From Tritrichomonas musculus (taxonomy: Eukaryota; Parabasalia; Tritrichomonadida; Tritrichomonadidae), in contig JAPFFF010000051.1 of assembly GCA_039105265.1 (NCBI GenBank), positions 310,001 to 374,000 of the forward strand: DNA of 64,000 nucleotides. The letters are read 5' to 3'. The position numbers and the translations under genes were made by a program. Under the pieces are notes generated by a model. The model did no database searches and had not been told where the DNA came from. It saw only the letters and a program-made list of their open reading frames with translations. Shown here in pieces: positions 1 through 9,607 of this stretch (within the stretch, counting starts at the first letter, position 1; each line of letters starts with the position of its first letter).

Positions 1-1700
1 GCATTATTCCGTGAAGGAATCGTATGTAATGATGACATCCAAACTACCCCTTTTGTTTGATAATGAAAAGCATCGACCATTCATGACAGCAATTATTGAT
101 GAAGCTAATAACTTGTTCATTGATACAGCTCCCAATTCAGCAATCATTTCTAAAGGAGGAAATAGCAAGCTGACATGGATATTCAAGTCAATTTGGGAAT
201 GTGTTTGTGATCTGATAATTACGGCAAATTTGATTCGTAAAAAGATTAAAATCAATAGCTAATGCTGAACAACCAAATGATCTAAAAAAGTATCACAGAT
301 ATTCAGCCAAATAAATATATTTCAAGTGCAGTCAGAGCTGTTAAGATGCAAAGAGATGCTGATTATATATTTGACCCTAGTAAATTCATGCAATTCATTC
401 ATCCATCGACATCAATGCATGATTCTTCCTGTGTTATCAGCATCAATGATAAAAATATCTAAACTGAACTAAAAAGAAGGTCTTCCAGTTCAAGTGCAGT
501 CATACAGAGCAGCATCATTTTCATATCCTTCTTTCTTCAAGCCTTACAAAAACTTTTTTGGGTTAACAGAAACACTTGGAGAAGAAATTTCTTCAAATTT
601 ACAAAGTTGATAGTTTGTGACGTTCCACCAAATCGTGAATGTCAAAGAATTAGCCAAAAAAACATTGATTATTTCATTCAAATAAAAAGAAAAAAGAACT
701 CATTGTTGAGAAGATTCGAGAGATTACGTCGTAAGATCGCCCTTTTCTTATCATCAAAATACATCGAATTCTCTTCGTAACCTTTCGATCAATTCACTAT
801 GTCTTAAATGATCAGCAAGAACAAGACGAAGATTTTATATTATCGAAAGAGCTTGAAAAACCAGGTTCTGTTACAATTGCAACAAACACAGCTCGAACTG
901 GAACAGACATCCATGTTGATGAACTAGAGGAAGAATTCACACATTAATAACATTTTTCCCAGCAAATCTTCGTGTCGAATGACAAGCACTCGGAAGATCA
1001 GAAAGGTTCTTGTCAGATCATTTTTGCATCAAACAATTTCGGTAATGACAATGTAAAAACAACAGATGAGACACTAAAAAGACGTTTATAACAAGAGAAC
1101 GCAGCAGATCAAAATCAATTCTTTAATTGTTGGAAATCGATTTTTACTCAAGAAAAGCTGCATATAATGTTTTGAGTAAATACTTTTGATTACATTTCGT
1201 TGCATTATAAAAAAATTCTTTAATACGCCCGAATCAGAAATAATACTTAAAGCTTTATTTTCCAGAAACAACATTTTGCATCAATTCAAAATGAGCTTCT
1301 GGATTGCTGGTGTGAATATTTTACATCAAAGACATTCATTCCAATCATTCCTTAAAAAGTACAGTTACATATTTTCAGGCATTCAATGAAATCATTCCAG
1401 ATAAATTCCAAAGAATTCCAAAGTTCTAACAGTTCCAAGTAGAATCTACAGAATCATCTGCACGCTTTGAAAAGATTTGTTAAATTTGTATCAAATAATA
1501 ATTCCAAAGAATTCCATTTTTTGGAGGATTTTATTAAACGATCGATGTTGCTTTTAACCTTCTTGCTAATGGTCAGATTCAAAATGATGACATGATTATA
1601 ATTCAAAATCCTAAAAGTGGCATTATTGATCGTGCTATCCTGAAAATGGCTAACGATCTTTTTTTAATGGGGTTTGATAGTTTTTCAAAGTCAAAATGCT
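1..1700 (+). pseudogene. Decayed SecA-like DEAD-helicase gene (left-truncated by the window)
   Basis: No long ORF survives, but pieces read in several plus frames. Near 80-165 a DEAD-type motif II context reads AIIDEANNLFID. Near 860-945 a SecA-type motif VI reads SVTIATNTARTGTDIHVDE, followed in another frame by TFFPANLRVE and then QALGRSERF, the order seen after motif VI in SecA ATPases. The spacing of roughly 270 codons between the motifs fits the SecA family. Large SecA-like helicase proteins occur in trichomonads and ciliates (family knowledge), where a role in bacterial-type secretion is unlikely. Multiple stops and frameshifts make this a pseudogene. The right boundary is approximate; the last recognisable coding-like stretch lies near 1540-1650. 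Confidence 0.55.
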
Positions 1701-1827
1701 TTAAAGTGATGCAACTATGATTTTAAATCTGCTTTGAGTTTGATAATGAATTCTGATATTATAATTTTACTAATAGAGTTTCAATAAACAATGATGGAAT
1801 ACGTTAAAAATTTATTTTTGAATAGTG

Positions 1828-2067
1828 ATGCTAGCATTAACACAACAAAAAATCATTAGTGATGCTAATAAACCATTGAATTCTTGGACTACTTTGATTG
1901 AAATCAAAGAAAAGGCCGAGGATGAACATCAGAAATTAGATATTTATGAATTCCCTCGTCAAAGTCCGCCGGTTAAATACGTTAGATTGATTCAAACAGG
2001 ACCAACATGGAATGATAAATTATTTTTAATGTTTTTCCATTTGGACTTCTTTGGATACTACTTTTGA
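1828..2067 (+). pseudogene. Orphan C-terminal F5/8-C (discoidin-like) fragment
   Basis: About 79 codons read SWTTLIEIKEKAEDEHQKL, then a tail ending VRLIQTGPTWNDK...FHLDFFGYYF and a stop. It closely parallels the last 75 residues of the kinase gene ending at 21858 (SWTTLIEINEKTENEHEDL ... VRLVQTGKTWSDN). Nothing upstream in frame continues the domain, so this is a gene tail left by duplication or rearrangement. The in-frame ATG is probably not a real start. Confidence 0.6.
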
Positions 2068-2314
2068 ATTAAATTTTTGTTTGATTTTCATTTTTAAAGA
2101 TAACAATAATAAAAAGTTATTAACAAATATTCTTTTATTTTAAAAAGATGAAATCTAATTTTGATATAACTCATTAAATGTTTTGTTTCAGTGTTATATC
2201 AACTAAATATATGCCAAAATGATATCAATAACATAGTAATATAAAATAAATTAAAATAATATTTTAATATTCAAACATTTTATAATTATTTTTTTTTCTA
2301 ATAAGTGAATATAA

Positions 2315-2911
2315 TTAACAACAACCTTTTTTGGTTTTCGCTTGGTTCTCGTTATCATTAATATTCTGGAAAGGTTGATCTGATTGAACATTATTTTCGC
2401 TCGACATTTGCGATATAATATTTGCTGCTGTATGAAATAATTCATTTATGCATTCACTTAATTTAGCACTGCATTCAAAAAAAGTAGCTTTTGAAGCTTC
2501 TGCAAATTCAAGAGCTTCATTAAATTGAACTCTTCTTTCTTCTACTAAATCTGTTTTATTCCCAACAATAATAAGATGTGGCATTATCGTTGTATTATTT
2601 TCTAGGTTATCAATCCACCCACGGAGTTTTTCAAAAGAGTCTTTAGAATTGATAGCATAAACTAAAATTGCAATATTTGCATCTCTAAAATACATCGGAG
2701 CTAATGCACGATAACGCTCTTGGCCAGCAGTATCCCAAATATTTAAAGTAACTTCTGTTCCATCATCAAGATTAACACTTTTTGTTGTCACAAATGCACC
2801 AATCGTAGGTGCTTGCTCTTGAATAAATATATCTTGAAAAAAACTGTTGATAATACTTGTCTTTCCCACAGATGAATCACCAAGAAAAACGATTTTATTT
2901 GTTACGTTCAT
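2315..2911 (-). CDS. Rab-family small GTPase
   Basis: A complete 198-residue small GTPase of normal Rab length. The G motifs are intact: P-loop GDSSVGKT (11-18), switch I Thr at 36 in APTIGA, DTAGQE (60-65), NKTD (118-121) and SAK (148-150). The C-terminus KKGCC carries the double cysteine that Rab proteins use for geranylgeranylation, so the protein should cycle between cytosol and vesicle membranes. The sequence resembles the Rab5/Rab21/Rab6 cluster, but the subfamily cannot be fixed by eye. The start ATG directly abuts a promoter-like element (2911-2932), implying a leader of only a few bases. It lies head-to-head with a TBC-domain RabGAP gene that carries the same element. Confidence 0.95.
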   Translation of the reverse strand: MNVTNKIVFLGDSSVGKTSIINSFFQDIFIQEQAPTIGAFVTTKSVNLDDGTEVTLNIWDTAGQERYRALAPMYFRDANIAILVYAINSKDSFEKLRGWIDNLENNTTIMPHLIIVGNKTDLVEERRVQFNEALEFAEASKATFFECSAKLSECINELFHTAANIISQMSSENNVQSDQPFQNINDNENQAKTKKGCC

Positions 2912-2932
2912 TAAGGGTAAAGTTGGCTTTTC
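2911..2932 (-). promoter_or_regulatory. 22-nt promoter-like element at the Rab start
   Basis: Read on the minus strand the core is GCCAACTTTACCCTTAA, preceded by GAAAA. Its final A is the A of the Rab ATG. The same 22 nt occur identically on the plus strand at 4850-4871, in front of the divergent TBC gene. Trichomonad core promoters are known to sit within a few bases of the start codon and to combine an initiator with short upstream motifs; this one fits that placement. Confidence 0.6.
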
Positions 2933-4849
2933 TCAACTTTTTTCCACTTTTTGTAATATCTTTCAAAATATTCTATGAGTTTTTGCTAATGGCAAATCTG
3001 ATATTTCATTAAAATATAAAAAATTTATATATTTCTTATCAAATCAACGTTTAATCATTTTTTATTTTATCCATTAAGATTATCATGTATAATCTTAATT
3101 TAAAAAAATATAATTAATTTAAGATTAATTTTTTAAATAAGAATATTTTTGTTTAGATAGTTTTTTTCGAATTTCTATTTTCTCAAATAATTGAATAAAA
3201 AAAAATTTCTTTCAAAAAATTGTGAACCAATTTCTCTCATCAAAAAACAGTTTTATTGAATCAATATGAAAATAAAAAAGATATTTGTAATGAAATTTTA
3301 TATGGAATACCTTATAATTTTAAAATTATTTAATTTCGTAAATAAAAGGATTTATTATGAAATTTTATAAAAACATTGGTATGGATTCAGCAAAAATATT
3401 TAGCTATTTCAATTGATAAATGGTTATTATAATACTTTTTCTATTCAATCAACCAATTAAATATAGAAAAAAAATAGTTTGGTATCTTGTTTTCTTTTAT
3501 GTATAGAAGAATAAAACAAAATTCGACTTTTTTTTGGATTAATATACTAATTTAATTATTTATTTTGATTTTTATGCAATGCATTAAAGCTTAAGTAATA
3601 ATATAAACTATGGCTTCAATTGATAAATTAGTTTATTGTTCAAAATAAATTAATATTTTTTAATATATATGGATATATATGTTTTTGTAGTTTAATTAAT
3701 TATTATGTCTATTAGCTGATATTATATATATAAATTATGAAAAATTTATTGAGATAAAAACATTTTTTATCTCATAATTTTGAATAAAAAAACGAAAAAG
3801 CATTCATTCAAAATTTTTTATCTCCATTGAATTTTTAAGTTAACTTAAAAAAAGAATATTTATTTCCATATTCATTATATTATTAATATTTAATAAATAA
3901 TATATATATATTATTATATATAAATTAATATAAAAATTATAATAATTTTTGCTTTTTTAATAATAAGATATGATTAATATTTTTATTTTTTGATTTTATT
4001 CAACTTTTCAACCCTTTCAATATTTTCAAAAACAAACTTATTTGAAAGTGCCAATTTTTCATTTTACACGCAATTAGATTCCTTAATTTTATGTATATAT
4101 CAAATACTACATAAAATATAATAGGAAAAATCCATCAAATCAAAAAATCACAGAAATATCAATATTCAATTTTCTCCATGATTCAAATTTTCTAATTTTT
4201 AATGGGCCATTTTATTATAATAAATGCTATTAATTATATTTTCCTAGTACAAATCCAAAAAGTTTCCTATTCGAGAAGAGCCGACTTGCTAACATCAAAA
4301 TTTTCATGATAAAATTTTCAAATAATTTTATTGCATTTTAAAACAAATATTTTTCTTAATGAATATCGAATATCAATCTAAAATATTCGTATAAAAAATA
4401 TATATCAACCAATATCAATAGAATTAAGTAGAAAAAATATTTTTTTCGAAATTGAAGAAAAAAAAAGCATTGTAATTCAGTCTGCTTCAAATTAAATATG
4501 ATAAAAACAAATGATTCCCCTTTTATATATGTTTAAAATTAGAAATATGCACTTTTTTTAGTAAAAAAATGTTTTCTTGATATTTTTTGGATTATGATAT
4601 TTTCATTTTTTTTTTTTTTTTTTTCATGATTTGGACCATTTTTTGTTATATATCCAAAATTCAGAATATTTTACATTACGTTGTAATGCTTTTTAGTACA
4701 AAAATTGATTTGATAGCTCTGTGGAGCTCTTTTTTTTCTGTTCATTTGAATGCCCCTCAGAAAAGATTGAATTTACATAGAAATAAATTCAATGATCATA
4801 CAATTCATTCAAGCAGCACATAGAATAAATTAAAAGATTTCAAAAAAAA
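2933..4849. other. AT-rich intergenic region between divergent Rab and TBC genes
   Basis: About 1.9 kb of very AT-rich DNA with homopolymer and TA runs. I see no coding sequence, RNA gene or terminal-inverted-repeat element. It separates two divergent genes whose short promoter elements lie at its two ends. Confidence 0.6.
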
Positions 4850-4871
4850 GAAAAGCCAACTTTACCCTTAA
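4850..4871 (+). promoter_or_regulatory. 22-nt promoter-like element upstream of the TBC gene
   Basis: Identical over 22 nt to the element at the Rab start (core GCCAACTTTACCCTTAA). The first ATG downstream is at 4893, 22 nt after the motif. This marks the likely transcription start of the TBC gene and points to an upstream first exon. Confidence 0.6.
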
Positions 4872-4892
4872 ATTTTATATTAAAAACATTGA

Positions 4893-6030
4893 ATGAATTC
4901 TATGTCATATATATTTCGGTACAATATTGATTCATTTTTCTTATGAATTCTATTATTTAAACATTTTTAATTAACATAATATATATACAATTCATTTATT
5001 GAATATTTTATTCTTAATATTTAAAAATTAGCAAGATATTTTATAAGACAACTAAAAAAGATTGAATAAAAATAAAAAGTACGTTTTTGTAAAATTTCAA
5101 AAGACGAACACTCAAAAAGAATCGAAAGGAGAAGACCCAAAAACACATATTTGTGATTGGAAATATATAATCACAAATTGGGATCAGTTACGACAAGAAT
5201 CGCGTCATGTTATAATTCGCTCTTTAAGAATAGGAATCCCCGAGAAATATCGTGGGAAAGTCTGGGCCCTGCTTACAGAAGCAGAAAAAGCCAAGGCTGA
5301 GGCAGGCTTCAAATATTCTCAAAAAAAGAAAGAACCATCAAAGTATGATAATATAATAAATCTTGATGTTCCTCGTACTTTTCCAACTTGGATTCAGCAG
5401 CCATCACCAAAAATGATGGAACAACTACGACGCATTCTTACAGCATACGCTAATACAGACTCAGAGATAGGATATACCCAAGGAATGAATTTCATTGCAG
5501 CTATGTTTCTATTATATCAGGATGAAGAAACTGCATTTTGGAGTTTTTACTCAATGATGCATCTATCATCAATACCTCACAGAGAATTTTTTAAAAATGA
5601 TTTTCCAAAACTTCAACTAGCTCAAATTGTTATTGACAGATTAATAAGGGAACGCTTTCCAACTTTTTCAAAAAATTTACAAGAACAAGAACTAGATTCA
5701 ACTTTTTTTGCTCCACAATGGGTTATGGTTTGCTTCTTAAATGCGGGATTTGACAAAAAATTATCATCTTTTATTTTCGATCAATTTCTTGCCTATGGTA
5801 TAGGACCTCTTATCTCATTTGGTATGGCAATTCTAGAATTACACCAAAAATATTTTGAAAATCAAGGCATTGAAAAGATGATGCAAATACTTACTAGCCC
5901 AGGAGATTCGCCAGAAATGTTTTACAAAGAAAAAGTGAACTTAGCTTGGAATAAGCATTTCATCAACTCAAATGAATATAATAAATTACAAAGAGAAGCC
6001 GTTTTAGAAAAAGCAAATTCTAAAGTATGA
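4893..6030 (+). CDS. TBC-domain protein (probable RabGAP), candidate spliced first exon
   Basis: The continuous frame runs from an upstream stop at 5053 to 6030 and encodes a TBC domain: IRSLRIGIPEKYRGKVWALL, then TDSEIGYTQGMNFIAAM, and ALEHEFF-like sections to the end. TBC domains stimulate GTP hydrolysis by Rab proteins with an Arg finger (IxxDxxR) and a Gln finger (YxQ). The YTQ Gln finger is visible; for the Arg finger, LDVPRTFP is the best match. No ATG lies in the frame before the domain. A plausible first exon is 4893-4918 (ATG AAT TCT ATG TCA TAT ATA TTT CG), then an intron GTACAA...ACTAAAAAAG (4919-5060) that restores frame at 5061. This splice is an inference: its ends do not fully match the strict trichomonad consensus. 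Confidence 0.8.
4919..5060 (+). other. Candidate intron in the TBC gene
   Basis: It begins GTACAA and ends CAACTAAAAAAG. Removal joins CG to A and keeps the TBC frame open from the ATG at 4893. Known trichomonad introns use a GTAYGT-like donor and an ACTAACACACAG-like branch/acceptor. The ACTAA is present here, but the rest deviates. This is offered because the coding frame otherwise lacks any ATG. Confidence 0.35.
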
Positions 6031-6398
6031 AGAAATACTATATACATATGTACTTTTATATTGCCTGTTTGTATTTATTACAATTTTTCATACTTATTTT
6101 ATTCGATATAAATTTTTTTTATTGAATATTTGATTATTTTTATTGTCTTTTTCATTTCATATTTCCCACTAAGTAGTCTTTTTGTCCTTTTCTTTTTTCT
6201 AAAATAATAATATTATATTATTTTTTTTAACTCAAAAAGATGAGGTTTTTGAATCAATATAATATATAAAAATAATGATTAATCTTATTTTAGTAGCTTT
6301 AAATTATAAAAAAAAAAAAAAAAAAAAAATCTTTAAATAATTAAATAAAAATATTTATATAAAAAATTTCAAAATAAAAAAATAAAGCTTTATATCTA
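6031..6398. other. Intergenic, convergent gene ends
   Basis: AT-rich spacer between the convergent TBC and nucleoporin-like genes, with a 27-base A run near 6308-6329. Nothing else is recognised. Confidence 0.5.
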
Positions 6399-9359
6399 TT
6401 AGGGACCAGCCCAAGGATTTTTTTCCTGATTTTCCAACCTAGGAATTTTAAATTTTGACATATCAAAAGATTGCCCGCTATATTGGTCTTCACTTTTAGG
6501 AGGTTGTTCAAATGCAAAAACGTTTTTAGTTTCATTACTACTTGCTTTTGCTTCTTGAGTCTCATCATTTTTTTTGAATGGATTTAAAACATTCATAACA
6601 AAACCAGTTCCAGCCTCTTTACCGAATTTGTTATTTGGATTTTGATCTTTTGTTCCTACATTCTCCCATCCATTTGTATTAGAGTCATTACTTTTAGATG
6701 TTGGTATATTCCAGCCAGAAGTAGAAGATTGAGGGTTGTTGTATCCTGGGAATAATTGGTTGCTATTTGTTGTTTCGCCTTTAGATGACTCATTCCATGA
6801 AGAAAAATTCCATTTTCGAGTATTATGAGAATTATCAAACCATGAAGCCGGCTTTTCTTTTTCTTCTAGCTTTTCTTGCTGCGTTTTATCATCATTTGCC
6901 ATAGTTTGAAGATTGCCAATTGGCCACTTTGAAGAAGAAGTGGATGAACCTTTTTGAGATATGTTATTGCCACCGAAAAAAAAAGATGGAGCTTTTGGTT
7001 CAGAATTCAATAATTCATCATTCGTTTTGTCATTCTTCTTGGGAGTTGATAACAATGACGCTGAATTTCTGGGTGTTGTTTGCTTGGCTTCTTTAGAGTT
7101 TTGCGCCTCTGCTGTCATTTGATTATCAGCAGGCTTTTCTGCTTTCAATGGATTTGGTTTTAATGAATTATTTTTTATAGGAAAAGTAAAGCCACCTGCT
7201 GTAGATGTTGAGGACCCATCTTGTTTCTCTTCTGTTGTTGTAGTAGTAGCAGGTGATACATGATCTGAAGTAGTGTTTGCCGCTGATGGTGGTGCTCCAG
7301 TAGGCTCGACTTCAGCAACAGAATTTGTTGGTGCTTCAGAAGAATTGGCTGTTTCAGCAGCAGAATCTGCTGTTGCTTCTGAAGAATTTGTTGCTGTTGC
7401 TGTTGTTTCTCCAGTAGAATTCGTTGAGTCTGTTGTTTCTGAAGAATTTTCAGCAGCAGAACTTGCTGTTGTTGCTGTTGCAGCTCCAGTAGAATTTGTT
7501 GTTCCTGAAGAAGTAACAGTTGTTGTCGTCGTTGTACCAGTAGAAGCTGCCGTTGTTACAGCAGGAGTGGCAGTGGTCGTTGTCGTTGTTGTAGAAGGCG
7601 CTGTCGTTGTAGTCGTAGTTACTGCTGGAAAAGTGAAACCTGTCGTTGCTGGCTTCGCTTCAGAAGTTGTTCCCGTGGTACTCGTTGTCATTGGGAATGT
7701 GAAACCTGTCGTTGCCGGCTTTACTGAAGAAGATGTCCCTGATGCTGCTGTTGAAAAAGTAAAACCTGTCGTTGCCGGTTTCGCTTCAGAAGTTGTCCCT
7801 GTCGTTGTCGTTGCTGTTGTTGGGAATGTGAAACCTGTCGTTGCCGGTTTCGCTTCAGAAGTTGTCCCTGTCGTTGTCGTTGCTGTTGTTGGGAATGTGA
7901 AACCTGTCGTTGCTGGCTTCGCTTCAGAAGTTGTTCCAGTAGTGGTTGTCGTTGCTGTTGTTGGGAATGCGAAACCTGTCGTTGCTGGCTTCGCTTCAGA
8001 AGTTGTCCCTGTCGTTGTCGTTGCTGTTGTTGGGAATGCGAAACCTGTCGTTGCTGGCTTTGCTGAAGAAGTTGTCCCAGTCGTGGTCGCTGCTGCTGTA
8101 CCTGATCCTGAAGCTGGTGTCGGAAACGTAAAGCCTGCCCCTGAAGCAGCTGTTCCTGTAGCTGGTGCTGTTGTTCCTGTTGTTGCAGTAGCAGCTGTGC
8201 CTATAGTTGCTGCAGTTGTACCTGCTGTTGCAGTAGCTGTTGTTCCTGCTGCTGGTGCTGGAAACGTAAAGGCAGTTCCTGTTGTTGCTGTTCCTGTTGT
8301 TGCTGCTGGAAAAGTGAAGCCAGTAGTTGTTCCTGTTGTTGGTGCTGCACCAGGCTTTGCTGATGATGCTGCTGTTGTTGATGCTGGAAGTGTGAAGCCT
8401 GGCGTAGTTCCTGTTGAACCTGTTTTTGTTGTTGCTGCTGGAAATGTGAAACCTGTTGTTGTTGTTGAACCTGTTTTGGCAGGCGATGTTCCAAATGAGA
8501 ATCCTGATGTAGTAGTAGTTGTTGCTGTTGGTTGGTTCTGCTCATTTCTTGAGGCTTCAATTTCTGCCATAACTGAGGATATATCTGGGATTTCATCTAC
8601 AACTTCGGGTACAACATCAATCGCATCATTATAATCGCTTAATTCTTTGGGCTCTATTCTAGAAGGCGACTCTTTCGGTTTTTCTGCGCTGTATGGTTGC
8701 TTTATATTCTTAATTATTTCAATATTTCGTCTTCTTCTGAATCTTTGTGAAGATTGTGTATTTCCAGTTGAGTCTCTTCTAATTTTGACTTGATTTGACA
8801 AAGTTTCAACATCAATACCATTATCAAAATCGGTCTTGGGGTCTCTGTGTCTCATCATCACCATATGATTATCTGGCTGAATATTTGTTTCCCTAAAGCT
8901 TTTAATTTTTGTTCTCATATTTTGTATCGAATCCATTAGTTCTTTTACTGTTTCTTTTTCCGAATTATTTGATTTTGAACGGAAATTGTTGATATTATCT
9001 GAAATCCGTTTGACATTAACAGTTGATGACGGTTGCTGGCCTGATTTTGATAGAATTAAATCAATTTCATGAGGTAGAATAACAGAGGTACTTCCTGATG
9101 TTCCAAAATTATCAACAAACGTTTTGGCCCAATCGATAATAATTGATGATTTTAAATCTTCATTTCCTTTTTCGATTAAATTTTGAACTTCTCTTTTATT
9201 AGATTCTATTTTTTTAATGTTTTCTGTACTTTCATTATTAAAATGAAGACATTCGCTCAACAGCTTATTGAATTCCATAAATTTTTTTCGGTTTTCTTCT
9301 TGAAGGCAAACAATATCATCATATAAAGGAGGCGCTTTGATTGAAATCTGTTGGCTCAT
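6399..9359 (-). CDS. FG-nucleoporin-like protein with Thr/Ala-rich GFxFP repeats
   Basis: 986 residues. Residues 1-180 are helical/coiled-coil-like (KKIESNKREVQNLIEKGNE). Residues 205-225 are basic (RFRRRRN). From about 290 to 660 there is a low-complexity region rich in Thr, Ala, Gly and Ser with many GFTFP/GFAFP units and one GFSFG. The tail contains FFFGGNN and further scattered Phe. Phe-containing clusters in Thr/Ser/Gly/Ala spacers are the hallmark of FG nucleoporins, which line the nuclear pore and bind importins. Here most repeats read FxFP rather than FxFG, so the assignment is probable, not certain. An alternative is an unrelated disordered scaffold. The repeat-coding DNA also gives a long valine-rich antisense frame, which is a shadow. 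Confidence 0.6.
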   Translation of the reverse strand: MSQQISIKAPPLYDDIVCLQEENRKKFMEFNKLLSECLHFNNESTENIKKIESNKREVQNLIEKGNEDLKSSIIIDWAKTFVDNFGTSGSTSVILPHEIDLILSKSGQQPSSTVNVKRISDNINNFRSKSNNSEKETVKELMDSIQNMRTKIKSFRETNIQPDNHMVMMRHRDPKTDFDNGIDVETLSNQVKIRRDSTGNTQSSQRFRRRRNIEIIKNIKQPYSAEKPKESPSRIEPKELSDYNDAIDVVPEVVDEIPDISSVMAEIEASRNEQNQPTATTTTTSGFSFGTSPAKTGSTTTTGFTFPAATTKTGSTGTTPGFTLPASTTAASSAKPGAAPTTGTTTGFTFPAATTGTATTGTAFTFPAPAAGTTATATAGTTAATIGTAATATTGTTAPATGTAASGAGFTFPTPASGSGTAAATTTGTTSSAKPATTGFAFPTTATTTTGTTSEAKPATTGFAFPTTATTTTTGTTSEAKPATTGFTFPTTATTTTGTTSEAKPATTGFTFPTTATTTTGTTSEAKPATTGFTFSTAASGTSSSVKPATTGFTFPMTTSTTGTTSEAKPATTGFTFPAVTTTTTTAPSTTTTTTTATPAVTTAASTGTTTTTTVTSSGTTNSTGAATATTASSAAENSSETTDSTNSTGETTATATNSSEATADSAAETANSSEAPTNSVAEVEPTGAPPSAANTTSDHVSPATTTTTEEKQDGSSTSTAGGFTFPIKNNSLKPNPLKAEKPADNQMTAEAQNSKEAKQTTPRNSASLLSTPKKNDKTNDELLNSEPKAPSFFFGGNNISQKGSSTSSSKWPIGNLQTMANDDKTQQEKLEEKEKPASWFDNSHNTRKWNFSSWNESSKGETTNSNQLFPGYNNPQSSTSGWNIPTSKSNDSNTNGWENVGTKDQNPNNKFGKEAGTGFVMNVLNPFKKNDETQEAKASSNETKNVFAFEQPPKSEDQYSGQSFDMSKFKIPRLENQEKNPWAGP
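7630..8080 (-). repeat. In-frame minisatellite encoding KPATTGFxFP units
   Basis: Near-identical units of 69-72 bp (23-24 codons: KPATTGFAFP, then TTATTTTGTTSEA) run in tandem, at least four of them almost exact, flanked by diverged units of 20-22 codons. Unit lengths are multiples of three, so copy-number change preserves the frame. High similarity suggests recent expansion or gene conversion. Confidence 0.85.
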
Positions 9360-9607
9360 ATAGATTGTTAGTCTTAATAATTAAGAAAATTTTATCTAAC
9401 TTTTTGAAATATTTGAACGATCATTTTTTATTTAAATATTGAAAAGAAAAATTAATTTTCATTCAAAGCAAGCAGACTGCTGCCTACATTATGAAATTTT
9501 ATATTTTTTACTAAAATAAATGATACATTCGGGAAAAAGCAATCAAAGTATTTTATAGGACCTTTTATTATAGAAAATTATTTTATCATCAAATTTGAAA
9601 GACGGAT

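Noticed and set aside
4587-4823. 78-codon plus ORF between Rab and TBC
   Set aside because: The N-terminus is a poly-T run read as Phe and no domain is present.
7273-8634. 453-codon valine/alanine-rich plus-strand ORF
   Set aside because: It is the exact antisense of the Thr/Ala repeat region of the nucleoporin-like gene; repeat DNA with few T-rich stops produces such shadows.
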